A stretch of DNA of 40,082 nt, taken from positions 1 to 40,082 of the forward strand of contig JBGSYN010000069.1 in assembly GCA_041750975.1 (NCBI GenBank). Reading direction: 5' to 3'. The position numbers and the translations under genes were made by a program. The DNA is from JBGSYN01 sp041750975. GTDB lineage: Bacteria; Pseudomonadota; Alphaproteobacteria; Geminicoccales; Geminicoccaceae. Positions 25,585 through 33,810 of the stretch are shown here, piece by piece. The notes beneath the pieces are model-generated. The model saw nothing but the letters and a program-made list of their open reading frames with translations. It was not told the origin of the DNA and made no database searches. Each line of letters begins with the position of its first letter. The first letter of the stretch is position 1.

Positions 25585-25630
25585 CTGTCCTTCGAGGACA
25601 GCGTCAGGCTTCGCCCTGGCGCTCGTTTTC
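25585..25630 (+). terminator. Tandem hairpin terminator after metH
   Basis: The first stem pairs CTGTCC with GGACAG across TTCGA (25585-25601). The second pairs GCGTCAGG (25601-25608) with CCTGGCGC (25615-25622) with one G-U pair and a CTTCGC loop, and is followed by TCGTTTTC. The two share base 25601, so they compete or stack. The position, 15 bases past the metH stop, fits the end of the met operon. The T-run is short, so efficiency may be moderate. The rest of 25570-25762 holds no gene. Confidence 0.65.
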
Positions 25631-25762
25631 GAGGTCGGGAGGATCCTTAGGGCGCGCGTTAAAGCGATTGACCTGCGACCGGGGATGACGTGACCCAGTT
25701 GCAATTCAGGGGCGCGGGCCCTAGCGTGGCGGGACTGTAAACACCAAGAAAGTTGGGGAAGC

Positions 25763-26692
25763 ATGAAGCAATGGCTAACGGGCTCGCTGGTCGCGGCGAG
25801 CATCGCGGTTTCGGCGGGAATGGCCGAGGCCAAGACCTATTATTGGATCTCGCACGGCTCGCCCGCCGATCCGGTCTGGACCTATTTCCTCCAAGGTGCC
25901 GAGCAATGGGCCGAGGACACCGGACAGACGGTCAATACCTCGTTCCATAACGGCGATGTCGCCTCCCACCAGGAAGCCGTGCGCGCCGCGATCGCGGCCG
26001 GTGCCGACGGCATCACCACGAGCAGCCCCGATCCGGGCAGCCTCGTCGAGGTCGCCCAGGAGGCGCAGGACGCCGGGATTCCGATCATCAATTTCAACAC
26101 GCCCGATCCGACCGCACCCTTCGATGCCTATGTCGGTGGCGATCTCGTCACCTATGGGCGAAATTGGGCCCAATATCTGGTCGATAACGGCCTCGTCGAG
26201 GAAGGTGATTTCATCTGGATGCCGGTCGAAGTGCCGGGTGCCACTTATGGTGTCCAGGAAGAAGAAGGCATCGCCACCGTGTTCGAGCCGATGAACATCA
26301 CCTGGGAGGTCACGGATGCGACCCTCGATCAGGCCGAAGTCATCACCCGGATGTCGGATTATCTGACGGCCAATAGCGGCGAGATCGACGCCATTATCGG
26401 CCTTGGCGATCTCGTCACCGGCAGCATCAAGCGGGTCTTCGATCAGGTCGGCGTGCAGCCGGGGGATATTCCGGTCGTCGGCTGGGGCAACTCGCTGGAT
26501 ACCACGCAGGAGGTGCTCCAGGGCTATGTGAACGCGGCGCAATGGCAGGACCCGCAGGCGACCAGCTATATTGCACTCTCGATGGCGGCGATGGCGGGTA
26601 GCGGCATTCCGCCCGGCTTCGATGTCATCACCGGCATCCTCTACGAAAAGGACGAGGCCCAACTCTACGACGACATTCTCTCAGGCAACTGA
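25763..26692 (+). CDS. Sugar ABC transporter substrate-binding protein (CUT2, ribose/fructose type)
   Basis: Periplasmic binding protein type 1 (309 aa) with a signal peptide of about 23 residues ending GMAEA. The two-lobed fold is recognisable from AAIAAGADGITTSSPDPGSL, GIPIINFNTPDPT, YVGGDLVTYGRNWAQYL and a later EIDAIIGLGDLVTGSI. Such proteins bind monosaccharides for RbsC/FrcC-type importers. It is the first gene of a three-gene operon. A stem-loop separates it from the permease gene, as is common where the binding protein must be made in excess. The ligand cannot be predicted. Confidence 0.92.
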   Translation: MKQWLTGSLVAASIAVSAGMAEAKTYYWISHGSPADPVWTYFLQGAEQWAEDTGQTVNTSFHNGDVASHQEAVRAAIAAGADGITTSSPDPGSLVEVAQEAQDAGIPIINFNTPDPTAPFDAYVGGDLVTYGRNWAQYLVDNGLVEEGDFIWMPVEVPGATYGVQEEEGIATVFEPMNITWEVTDATLDQAEVITRMSDYLTANSGEIDAIIGLGDLVTGSIKRVFDQVGVQPGDIPVVGWGNSLDTTQEVLQGYVNAAQWQDPQATSYIALSMAAMAGSGIPPGFDVITGILYEKDEAQLYDDILSGN

Positions 26693-26708
26693 GTCTTTGG
26701 TCGATCTC

Positions 26709-26740
26709 GCTGCGGTCGCATAATCGGCCGCAGCTTTCTT
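26709..26740 (+). terminator. Intercistronic stem-loop between CUT2 binding protein and permease
   Basis: A 9-bp stem (GCTGCGGTC with GGCCGCAGC, one G-U pair) closes an 8-base loop and is followed by TTTCTT. It starts 17 bases after the binding-protein stop and 59 bases before the permease start. This position suits partial termination or 3'-end protection that raises the amount of binding protein over membrane parts. Confidence 0.6.
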
Positions 26741-26798
26741 CCCATAAGGTGCGGAGCCGGCAAGGCTCGGTGTCCCTATATTTGAGTGAAACGCCCCA

Positions 26799-27785
26799 TT
26801 GGAAAATCGTTCGACCCTGCAGCGCCTGATCGCAATGCCCGAGTTCGGCCCGCTGGTGCTGTTGGTGGCCGAAATTACCGTCTTCTACCTGATCAATCCA
26901 AACTTTCTCTCACCGTTGAATATCGGCAACACGCTGACCTTCACGGTCGAGCTCGGTCTCATTGCCCTGGCCATGACCATGCTCATGACCTCGGGCGAGT
27001 TCGATCTGTCGGTTGGCTCGGTCTTCGGCTTCGCCCCGGTCGCCATGTGGACGCTCTTCAATAGCGGTACCGCCCCGCTCGAAGTCTCCTTCGTCATCGC
27101 CATCGTCTGTGCCGCCGGCATCGGCCTCATCAACGGGCTCTTTGTCACGCAGCTCAAAATACCGTCGTTTCTCGTGACACTGGGCATGCTCCTCGTCGTG
27201 CGGGGCACGGCGCTCTTCATCACCAGCGGCTTTCCGCAGCGCACCTGGGATTCGGAGGGGCGGCTGCTCGCGGATATCCTGGTCGGCGATTTCATGATCG
27301 GCGGGTTTCGGATCTACGCGTCCCTCTTTTGGTTCATCGCGGCGGCACTGGTGCTCCACTACACGCTGACGCGGACGAAATACGGCAACTGGATCCAGGC
27401 TTCGGGCGGTAATGCCGACGCGGCACGGGCCCGCGGTGTCAAGGTCAACGCGACCAAGATCTGGCTCTTCATCCTCTGCTCGACGATGGCGGCCTTTGCC
27501 GGAATCATCAGCTCGATCAGGACAGCCGCGGCCAATCCCAATAGCGGCACGGGTTACGAACTCGAGGTCATCGCCATGGTGGTGATCGGCGGCACCGTCC
27601 TGACCGGCGGCCGCGGCACCATCCTCGGCACCGTACTCGGCACCTTGATCCTCCGGACCATGCGCAATGGCATCGTCCTGATCGGCGTGCCGGGTCTCGC
27701 CTACAACATCTTCGTCGGCGGCATCATCCTCGGCATGATGGCGCTCCATTCATGGCTCGATCGCCGGCATCAGGCGGGGACGTGA
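26799..27785 (+). CDS. Sugar ABC transporter permease (CUT2, RbsC/FrcC type)
   Basis: Inner-membrane permease of up to 328 aa with about eight to ten transmembrane helices. Family signatures include TSGEFDLSVGSVFGFAPV, TQLKIPSFLVTLGMLLVVRG, GNADAARARGVKVNATKIW and VIGGTVLTGGRGTILGTVLG; the GGNADAARARG loop contacts the ATPase. The start is uncertain: a TTG at 26799 gives the full leader, an ATG at 26835 (MPEFGPLV) is the first Met. It lies between the binding protein and the ATPase gene, whose ATG is 2 bases past its stop. Confidence 0.93.
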   Translation: MENRSTLQRLIAMPEFGPLVLLVAEITVFYLINPNFLSPLNIGNTLTFTVELGLIALAMTMLMTSGEFDLSVGSVFGFAPVAMWTLFNSGTAPLEVSFVIAIVCAAGIGLINGLFVTQLKIPSFLVTLGMLLVVRGTALFITSGFPQRTWDSEGRLLADILVGDFMIGGFRIYASLFWFIAAALVLHYTLTRTKYGNWIQASGGNADAARARGVKVNATKIWLFILCSTMAAFAGIISSIRTAAANPNSGTGYELEVIAMVVIGGTVLTGGRGTILGTVLGTLILRTMRNGIVLIGVPGLAYNIFVGGIILGMMALHSWLDRRHQAGT

Positions 27786-27787
27786 CG

Positions 27788-28558
27788 ATGGCCGAAGAAC
27801 TCGTCCGAATGGCCCACATCAACAAGCATTATGGCCGCATCCAGGCTCTGGAAGACGTCAATCTCGTGGTGCGCGAAAAGGAGATCGTGGGCCTGCTCGG
27901 CGATAACGGCGCCGGCAAATCGACCCTGATCAAGGTGCTTTCAGGCGTCGTGCCGGTCACCAGCGGCGACATTTTCGTGCACGGCGAAAAGGCCGAGATC
28001 CGCAATACCAATGACGCCATCCGCTATGGCATCGAAACCATCTACCAGGACTCAGCCCTGGTGACGCAGCTTTCGATCGCCCGCAATCTCTTTCTGGGAC
28101 GCGAGCCGGTCAAGGGACCGCGCTTCTTCAACCGTCTCGATCAGGCGATGATGAACGAGGTGGCCCGCAAGCTGCTGCTCGAGGTGGGCATCACCAAGGA
28201 CATCCCGCCGACCACCCCGATCGGCTCCTTGTCGGGCGGCGAGCGTCAGGCAGTGGCGATCGCCCGGGCGATGCATTTCGACAGCGATCTGATCATCCTC
28301 GACGAGCCCACGAACAATCTCGGTGTCGCCGAGACCCAGGGCGTCCTGAACTTCGTGCGCGGCGCCCGCGATTCCGGCCATTCCTGCATCTTCATCGCCC
28401 ACAATATCCACCACGTGTTTCAGGTGGTCGATCGCATCGTCGTCATGCGCCAGGGCCGCATCGTCGCCGACGACATCGACCCCAAAAGAACCACGGTCGA
28501 AGGCGTCGAGCGCGTCATCACCGGCCTGACCGCCGAGGGCCGGCCGCTCGATCTTTAG
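27788..28558 (+). CDS. Sugar ABC transporter ATP-binding protein (CUT2, single domain, FrcA type)
   Basis: ABC ATPase of 256 aa. Walker A is GDNGAGKST, the Q-loop is in YGIETIYQDSALV, the signature is LSGGERQAVAIARAM, Walker B is LIILDEPT, and the switch His is in FIAHNIHHVF. The D-loop reads NNLG in place of the more usual AALG, which I regard as a subfamily trait. Only one nucleotide-binding domain is present, unlike the double-domain RbsA, so it works as a homodimer as in FrcA. The ATG at 27788 is preferred to an upstream GTG that lies within the permease gene. It ends 5 bases from the convergent SLC13 gene. Confidence 0.93.
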   Translation: MAEELVRMAHINKHYGRIQALEDVNLVVREKEIVGLLGDNGAGKSTLIKVLSGVVPVTSGDIFVHGEKAEIRNTNDAIRYGIETIYQDSALVTQLSIARNLFLGREPVKGPRFFNRLDQAMMNEVARKLLLEVGITKDIPPTTPIGSLSGGERQAVAIARAMHFDSDLIILDEPTNNLGVAETQGVLNFVRGARDSGHSCIFIAHNIHHVFQVVDRIVVMRQGRIVADDIDPKRTTVEGVERVITGLTAEGRPLDL

Positions 28559-28563
28559 CGGGC

Positions 28564-30348
28564 CTACATTGGGAAGAAGATGGTAATTGCAATACAAACG
28601 ATGGCGCCAACCAATAGGTTCATCGGCACGCCGATTTTCAGGAAATCCGTGAAGCGATAATTGCCCGCACCATAGACCAGTGTATTGGTCTGATAGCCGA
28701 TCGGCGTGGCAAAACTGGCGCTGGCTCCGAACATGACGGCTACGACGAAGGCGCGGGGGTCGATGCTTAATTGCTCCGCAAGGCTGATGGCGATAGGCGT
28801 GAGCACGATGGCGACCGCATTGTTGGTGACCAGTTCGGTCAGTAGCGATGCTATTGCGTAGACAATAACCAGGGTCACCAAGGGCGACATGTCGCTCACC
28901 AGCGGCGCAACCGCGCCGACGATCAACTCGACGGCGCCCGTTGCCTCGAGGCCTACCCCGATAATCAACATGGCAAAGATCAGGATCAGGATCGACAGGT
29001 CGATCGATCCCCAGGCTTCGTCATTGTCGATGCAGCGGAGGACCAGAATGACGGCCACTGCAAGCATGGCGAGAAGACCTATGCCCATGACATTGAAGGC
29101 CGCCAGAATGACGACCGCAGCCAGAGCCAGAAGGGCGATCGGCGCCTGTCGCCGCCGATAGGCACGGCCGCCAGGACGGGTGATCGAGACCAGATCGCCG
29201 TTTTGCGCCAGAGCGTCGAAGCCTTCCGGTGGTCCCTCGAGGAGCAGCTTGTCGGCAGGACGTAACCGTGCGCCGACCAGATCCGGCCCGGCGATATGCC
29301 CATGCCGGTGTACGCCCAGAACCCGGATGCCGAATCGCCTTCCTAGGGCCAGATCGACGATCCGCTCGCCCGCATTCGATCTCGACGGCGTGACGATCGC
29401 TTCGGCGATGACAGTCGCGGGCTCGACCGGTAGTGCCAAGGTCGGCCGCATCCCGACTCGCAGGCCCGAATTCTCCTTGAGGGTCAAAAGCTCCGAGGTC
29501 GACGTCATCAGGATGATCACATCGCCTCGCTTCAAGAGGTGATTGGTCGGATCGCTGCGGATGATCCTGCCACCGATGCGCAGACCGACGATCCGCAAGC
29601 CGGACCTCCTGAACGCCGAGACGGCGCCGACGCGCTGACCGATAAAGGAACAGTCGGCAAGAATGGTGACTTCGGAGAGAAACTCGGTGTCACCGGGCAG
29701 AAGACCCTGCCCCACGGAGTGGCGGTCCGGCAGCAGAAACCGCCCCAGGACCAGCATCAAAAGCCCCCCACCGAGCGCTGCTGCGATGCCGACGGGTGCT
29801 ATTTCGAAGATCGAGAAGGGCTCCAGGCCTCTGGCGCGCGCCACGCCATCGACGAGAATGTTGGTCGATGTGCCGATCAGTGTGCAGGTGCCACCGAGAA
29901 TCGCGGCATAGGAAAGGGGAATCAGAAGTCGCGTGGGTGCAAGGTTCAAGGATTCCGCAAGACGGACCACGACCGGAATGAGGATCAGGACGACGGGCGT
30001 ATTGTTGATAAAGGCCGATGCCGCCATTGTCGCCAGGAGAAACAGGCATATCGCCGCCGAAGGCCGCGTACCTGCACGCCCAATGACCATGTTCGCCATG
30101 GCGTCCAGCAATCCTGTTCGAACCAGCGCTCCGGAAATGACGAACATCGCAGCAATGGTTATCGGCGCGGAATTGGCGAAAACGTCCAGCACCTGATCGG
30201 CCGGCGTGAAGCCCAGGAGGATGAAGAGCGCAGCGCCGCCGACAGCAACTACATCCGGCGGATATTTCTCCCAGACAAAGGCGACAAAAAGCAACGCCAG
30301 GAGTGCAATCGCGACATAGGGTTCGTACCCGAAGAACAAGTCAGCCAT
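28564..30348 (-). CDS. SLC13-family permease with two TrkA-C (RCK-C) domains
   Basis: A 594-aa inner-membrane transporter of the divalent anion/Na+ symporter (SLC13/CitT) superfamily. N-terminal helices include FVISGALVRTGLLDAM and the anion-site hairpin FINNTPVVLILIPVV. A cytoplasmic insert of roughly residues 210-390 holds two TrkA-C-like modules (FIGQRVGAVSAFRRSGLRIV, RIVDLALGRRFGIRVLGVHR). The second half repeats the motif as LVTNNAVAIVLTPIAIS and ends FATPIGYQTNTLVYGAG. Such proteins carry sulfate, dicarboxylates or other anions. The ATG at 30348 opens the first helix; the upstream extension of the frame is not homologous. It stands alone, divergent from the DUF3830 gene. Confidence 0.9.
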   Translation of the reverse strand: MADLFFGYEPYVAIALLALLFVAFVWEKYPPDVVAVGGAALFILLGFTPADQVLDVFANSAPITIAAMFVISGALVRTGLLDAMANMVIGRAGTRPSAAICLFLLATMAASAFINNTPVVLILIPVVVRLAESLNLAPTRLLIPLSYAAILGGTCTLIGTSTNILVDGVARARGLEPFSIFEIAPVGIAAALGGGLLMLVLGRFLLPDRHSVGQGLLPGDTEFLSEVTILADCSFIGQRVGAVSAFRRSGLRIVGLRIGGRIIRSDPTNHLLKRGDVIILMTSTSELLTLKENSGLRVGMRPTLALPVEPATVIAEAIVTPSRSNAGERIVDLALGRRFGIRVLGVHRHGHIAGPDLVGARLRPADKLLLEGPPEGFDALAQNGDLVSITRPGGRAYRRRQAPIALLALAAVVILAAFNVMGIGLLAMLAVAVILVLRCIDNDEAWGSIDLSILILIFAMLIIGVGLEATGAVELIVGAVAPLVSDMSPLVTLVIVYAIASLLTELVTNNAVAIVLTPIAISLAEQLSIDPRAFVVAVMFGASASFATPIGYQTNTLVYGAGNYRFTDFLKIGVPMNLLVGAIVCIAITIFFPM

Positions 30349-30622
30349 GGTCAGACCGGATATCCTTGATGTTCGAAAGCCCCTGCAACTCCGGGAATCG
30401 AGCCGCGATCCCTGCGGACCCATCTGACGATAAGGAAGCCGATCGACGATTGAGCGAGATGGCGGATCGACGCTGCCAGCACGATCATTGTGCAACATGC
30501 CCGAGCACCTCGAAGCGGCTATATCTGGTTTGAGTCCAAGAGAATAAGCCATCTGTTTTTCGGGTTAGACAGGAGGCTCGAAATGATATCCGATACGGGG
30601 AATCAAAGAGGAGATGGCCAGG

Positions 30623-31096
30623 ATGGCCGAACGGTCGATATATTTGAAATTCACGGCTGCCGACGTTTCGGCGAGTATTGTGCTCTATTGGGAGACAGCG
30701 CCCAAGACCTGTGCTGCGATCTGGGGGGCATTGGCCAAACCGATGCAGGTCGAGGCCAGCCACGCGGTTTTTTCCGGACCCGAAATCATGACAGGCCTTC
30801 CGGAAAGTCATCGCAATTTCGATCCGCTATCGATCCCGCCCGAAAACCAAACCATCCAGCCTGAGGCCGGCGAGTTGCTGTGGTTCTATCAACCCCGGAA
30901 CTTTTTTAAGATCGATCCATCAGAGTTCTGGGAAATCGGCATCTTCTATGCCCATGGCGGCCGCACCTTCGGACCGACCGGCTGGATCCCTTGTAATTAT
31001 TTCGGAAAGATCACCGAGGGACTGGAGGGAATTGCCGAACAGTCGCGATTGATCCGGCGTGAGGGCGTAAAAATGGTCGAGATTGGACGCGCCTGA
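30623..31096 (+). CDS. DUF3830 family (cyclophilin-like fold) protein
   Basis: A 157-aa cytoplasmic protein. The phrase APKTCAAIWGALAKP with the later LLWFYQPRNFFKIDPSEFWEIGIFYAHGGR fits the DUF3830 cyclophilin-like family as I remember it. The ATG at 30623 is chosen over that at 30614 because AGGAG then stands at proper spacing; for the earlier ATG it would be directly adjacent. It begins the plus-strand series that continues 41 bases later with a PotD-type binding protein. DUF3830 genes tend to be found near amide or hydantoin catabolism genes, and hyuAB is present 7 kb away. No activity is established. Confidence 0.72.
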   Translation: MAERSIYLKFTAADVSASIVLYWETAPKTCAAIWGALAKPMQVEASHAVFSGPEIMTGLPESHRNFDPLSIPPENQTIQPEAGELLWFYQPRNFFKIDPSEFWEIGIFYAHGGRTFGPTGWIPCNYFGKITEGLEGIAEQSRLIRREGVKMVEIGRA

Positions 31097-31137
31097 TACC
31101 TACTCTCCAAGCGAACTAATAACAGGAGCACCAAGCA

Positions 31138-32169
31138 ATGCATCATACCGCTATCCCGCTTTTGAGCGCCGTGGCTCTTGTTGCCGGCGCAACCGCCGTT
31201 TCCGCCCAGTCGATCACCATCAACTCCTTCGGCGGTGCCTACGAGGAAGCACACCGGGCCTGCATCATCGATCCCTTCACCGAGGCGACCGGTGCCGACG
31301 TGCAGATCGTGACCGCTTATTCCGCCGACGCCTTCGCCCAGTTGCGGGCGCAGAAAGAGGCCCCGCAGTTCGATGTGATCCATTTCTCGGGTGGCCAGGA
31401 GATCGTCGGCGCTCAGGAAGGGTTGCTGGCACCGATCGACCCCGCCAGCCTTGAGAATGCCGATGATCTCTATGATTTCGCCAAAGAGAACCTTGCCGCC
31501 GGAGAGGGGCCCGCCTATTCGATTGCATCGATCGGCCTGCTCTACAATACCGAGACGGCACCCCAGGCGCCGACCGCCTGGAAGGATCTCGTCGGCGGTG
31601 TGTATGGCGATCGTCTGGTCTTGACCGACATCGCCAACGGCTACGGCATGCTGGGTTTTTTGATGATCAACCAGGTGTCGGGAGGCTCGATCGATAATAT
31701 CCAACCCGGTCTCGATGCCGTCGCGGGCCTTTTGGATGACGGGGCGTTGATCGTAAATACCTCGCCGGAGATCCAGCAGGAATTTGCGCAGAATGACGCC
31801 GTGATCGCCGCCTACGCGTCCGACTACGCCTATACGCTGCGGAAGGCGGGTCTGCCGGTCAAATTCGTCCAGGGGGTCGAAGGGACCCCAGCAAGCTTCA
31901 TCACTGTCAATCTCGTTGCCGGGCGTGTCAATGAGGAATTGGCACTGAAGTTCATCGACATCTCGATCTCCAAGGAAGCGCAGGAGTGTTTCGCCAATGC
32001 GCTGCGCTACACGCCTACCAATGCCACGGTGGAGCTGTCCGAAGAGGTTGCCGCCGATGTCGCTTACGGTCCCGAAGCAGTGGCTGGCCTGATCCGTTTC
32101 GACCCGATTACGATCGAGGCCAATCGCTCGGCATGGGTCGACGCCTGGAACCGAACCATCGCCCGCTAG
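31138..32169 (+). CDS. ABC transporter substrate-binding protein, spermidine/putrescine-opine type
   Basis: Periplasmic type 2 binding protein of 343 aa with a signal peptide ending about residue 23 (ATAVSAQS). SITINSFGGAYEEAHRACI and DVQIVTAYSADAFAQLRAQ are typical of the PotD/opine branch. FDVIHFSGGQEIVGAQEGLL and the C-terminal TNATVELSEEV also fit. The ATG at 31138 follows an AGGAG site. The complete ABC set (binding protein, two permeases, ATPase) is encoded in order on this strand. Members of this branch bind polyamines, thiamine, iron or small organic acids, so the ligand is open. Confidence 0.9.
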   Translation: MHHTAIPLLSAVALVAGATAVSAQSITINSFGGAYEEAHRACIIDPFTEATGADVQIVTAYSADAFAQLRAQKEAPQFDVIHFSGGQEIVGAQEGLLAPIDPASLENADDLYDFAKENLAAGEGPAYSIASIGLLYNTETAPQAPTAWKDLVGGVYGDRLVLTDIANGYGMLGFLMINQVSGGSIDNIQPGLDAVAGLLDDGALIVNTSPEIQQEFAQNDAVIAAYASDYAYTLRKAGLPVKFVQGVEGTPASFITVNLVAGRVNEELALKFIDISISKEAQECFANALRYTPTNATVELSEEVAADVAYGPEAVAGLIRFDPITIEANRSAWVDAWNRTIAR

Positions 32170-32191
32170 ACGAAGGCTGCCCCGGCGCTCG

Positions 32192-33013
32192 ATGACGGAC
32201 CGGCGCGAAAACCTCATCCTCATCCTGCCGGGGCTACTCCTCCTCTGTGTCGCCTTCTTCTTGCCTATCCTGCGGATGCTGGCCTTGTCCGTCGAGGGAG
32301 AGGACGGCCGGACACTGGCGCATTTTCAGCGATTTCTGGGTGATGCTTTCTATCTGGGCGTCCTCTGGCGCACGGTGCGTCTCTCGCTGATCATCACCTT
32401 CGTCTGCGCCGTCGTCGGGTTTCCGATGGCCTACATCATGGCCCGTTCATCGGCCCGGGTTCGCTTGTGGCTGATCGTCATGGTGATCCTGCCGCTGATG
32501 ACGAGCGTTGTCGTGCGGACCTTCGGTTGGATGGTCGTCCTGTCGCGCAACGGTATCATCCCCGAGTTGGCGCGCGACATGGGCCTTGCCGGGCGCAGTT
32601 TCACCCTGATGCAGACGGAATCGGCGATTGTCATCGGCATGGTCCAGGTCCTGTTGCCGTTCATGGTCCTGACCATCCTCAGCGTATTGAGCCGGATCGA
32701 TGGACGGCTCGAGGAGGCGGCGCGGACCATGGGGTGCACCTTCATCCAGACCGTGCGCGCCGTCGTCCTGCCTCTGGCGCTGCCAGGGATCACCGCGGGC
32801 GCCATTCTCGTCTTCACGCTCTCGGCGAGTTCCTTCATTACGCCCAGCCTTCTAGGGGGATCGCGCATTCAGGTTCTTGCGGCCTCGATTTACCGCTCCG
32901 TGACCCAGACACTTGACTGGCCCTTCGCGGCCGCTCAATCCGTCATTCTCTTCAGCGGCATCCTCCTCGTCCTGATCCCCTATATCCGCCAGCAGAGCCG
33001 ACACCGTGGTTAG
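32192..33013 (+). CDS. ABC transporter permease, PotB type
   Basis: Inner-membrane permease of 273 aa with six transmembrane helices. The EAA loop reads RLEEAARTMGCTFIQTVRAV followed by LPLALPGI. VVRTFGWMVVLSRNGIIPEL is characteristic of PotB-like permeases. The start ATG is 22 bases after the binding-protein stop, and the 3' end overlaps the PotC-type gene by 8 bases, so the two are coupled. Confidence 0.92.
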   Translation: MTDRRENLILILPGLLLLCVAFFLPILRMLALSVEGEDGRTLAHFQRFLGDAFYLGVLWRTVRLSLIITFVCAVVGFPMAYIMARSSARVRLWLIVMVILPLMTSVVVRTFGWMVVLSRNGIIPELARDMGLAGRSFTLMQTESAIVIGMVQVLLPFMVLTILSVLSRIDGRLEEAARTMGCTFIQTVRAVVLPLALPGITAGAILVFTLSASSFITPSLLGGSRIQVLAASIYRSVTQTLDWPFAAAQSVILFSGILLVLIPYIRQQSRHRG

Positions 33014-33809
33014 CGCCGTTCCCGCCGCCTGGCGCGTTGCCGGTTGGATTTTCGTCATTGCAATCGGGATTTTCCTGCTCGGGCCGCTGGTCGTCGTCAT
33101 CGGAGTCTCCTTGTCGGAGAGCCAGTTTATCGCTTTCCCGCCCCAGGGATTGAGCTTGAAATGGTATCAGGCGGTCCTCACTGACGAACGCTATCTGTCG
33201 TCGGCGTGGATCAGTCTGCGCCTCGCTTTGCTCGTGACCTGTGCGGCCACCTTGATCGGTGGTGCCGCGGCGATTGCTATTCACCGCCGCTCGCTGCCCG
33301 GCTCGCAAGCGCTGGCGACCCTGTTCCTTTCGCCGCTGATCTTGCCGACAATCATCTTCGCCATCGGCATGTTGATGTTCTGGAGTGCGGTCTTCGGCCC
33401 GTTGACTTTTCTGACCTTGGCGATCGGCCATCTGATGATCTGCATCCCGTACGTGGTGCGGACGACGACGGCAGTCCTCGCCGATGCCGATCCGTTTTTA
33501 GAAGAGGCTGCCCGCACCATGGGTGCCAGCCGGTTGCAGCGGCTTTGGCATGTCGTCGTGCCGCAATGTCTCCCGGGCCTCGCCGTCAGCGCCTTTTTCT
33601 GTTTCAATATCTCCTTTGATGAAGCCGTCCTGTCGCTGTTCCTGCGTCATCCGGGCCTGACGACGTTGCCGGTGAGAATCTACGGCCAGCTGGAGTTCAG
33701 TCCGGACCCCTCCGTGGCGGCCGTCTCCTCGATCATGATCGGCATCACGGTCATCCTGCTCGTCGTTATCGACCGTATTCTCGGCATTCATCGCATCTCG
33801 GCGACCTGA
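33006..33809 (+). CDS. ABC transporter permease, PotC type
   Basis: Second permease of 267 aa with six predicted helices and the EAA loop FLEEAARTMGASRLQRLWHV followed by VPQCLPGL. The N-terminal periplasmic part FPPQGLSLKWYQAVL is typical of PotC. The start is a GTG at 33006 inside the end of the previous gene. FFCFNISFDEAVLSLFLR matches the substrate-path region of PotC-like permeases. The ATPase gene starts one base after its stop. Confidence 0.92.
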   Translation: MVSAVPAAWRVAGWIFVIAIGIFLLGPLVVVIGVSLSESQFIAFPPQGLSLKWYQAVLTDERYLSSAWISLRLALLVTCAATLIGGAAAIAIHRRSLPGSQALATLFLSPLILPTIIFAIGMLMFWSAVFGPLTFLTLAIGHLMICIPYVVRTTTAVLADADPFLEEAARTMGASRLQRLWHVVVPQCLPGLAVSAFFCFNISFDEAVLSLFLRHPGLTTLPVRIYGQLEFSPDPSVAAVSSIMIGITVILLVVIDRILGIHRISAT

Positions 33810-33810
33810 G

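Noticed and set aside
23047..25833. A 928-codon open frame antisense to metH
   Set aside because: It lies over a certain metH gene, has no recognisable domains, and long antisense frames are expected from strong GC bias at third codon positions.
28300..28330. Unusual NNLG D-loop in the CUT2 ATPase as a sign of a degenerate ATPase
   Set aside because: Walker A, signature, Walker B and switch His are all intact, and the NNLG form appears to be a subfamily trait.
30997..32223. A 408-codon frame opposite the PotD-type gene
   Set aside because: Same reason: the plus-strand gene has signal peptide, motif and operon support.
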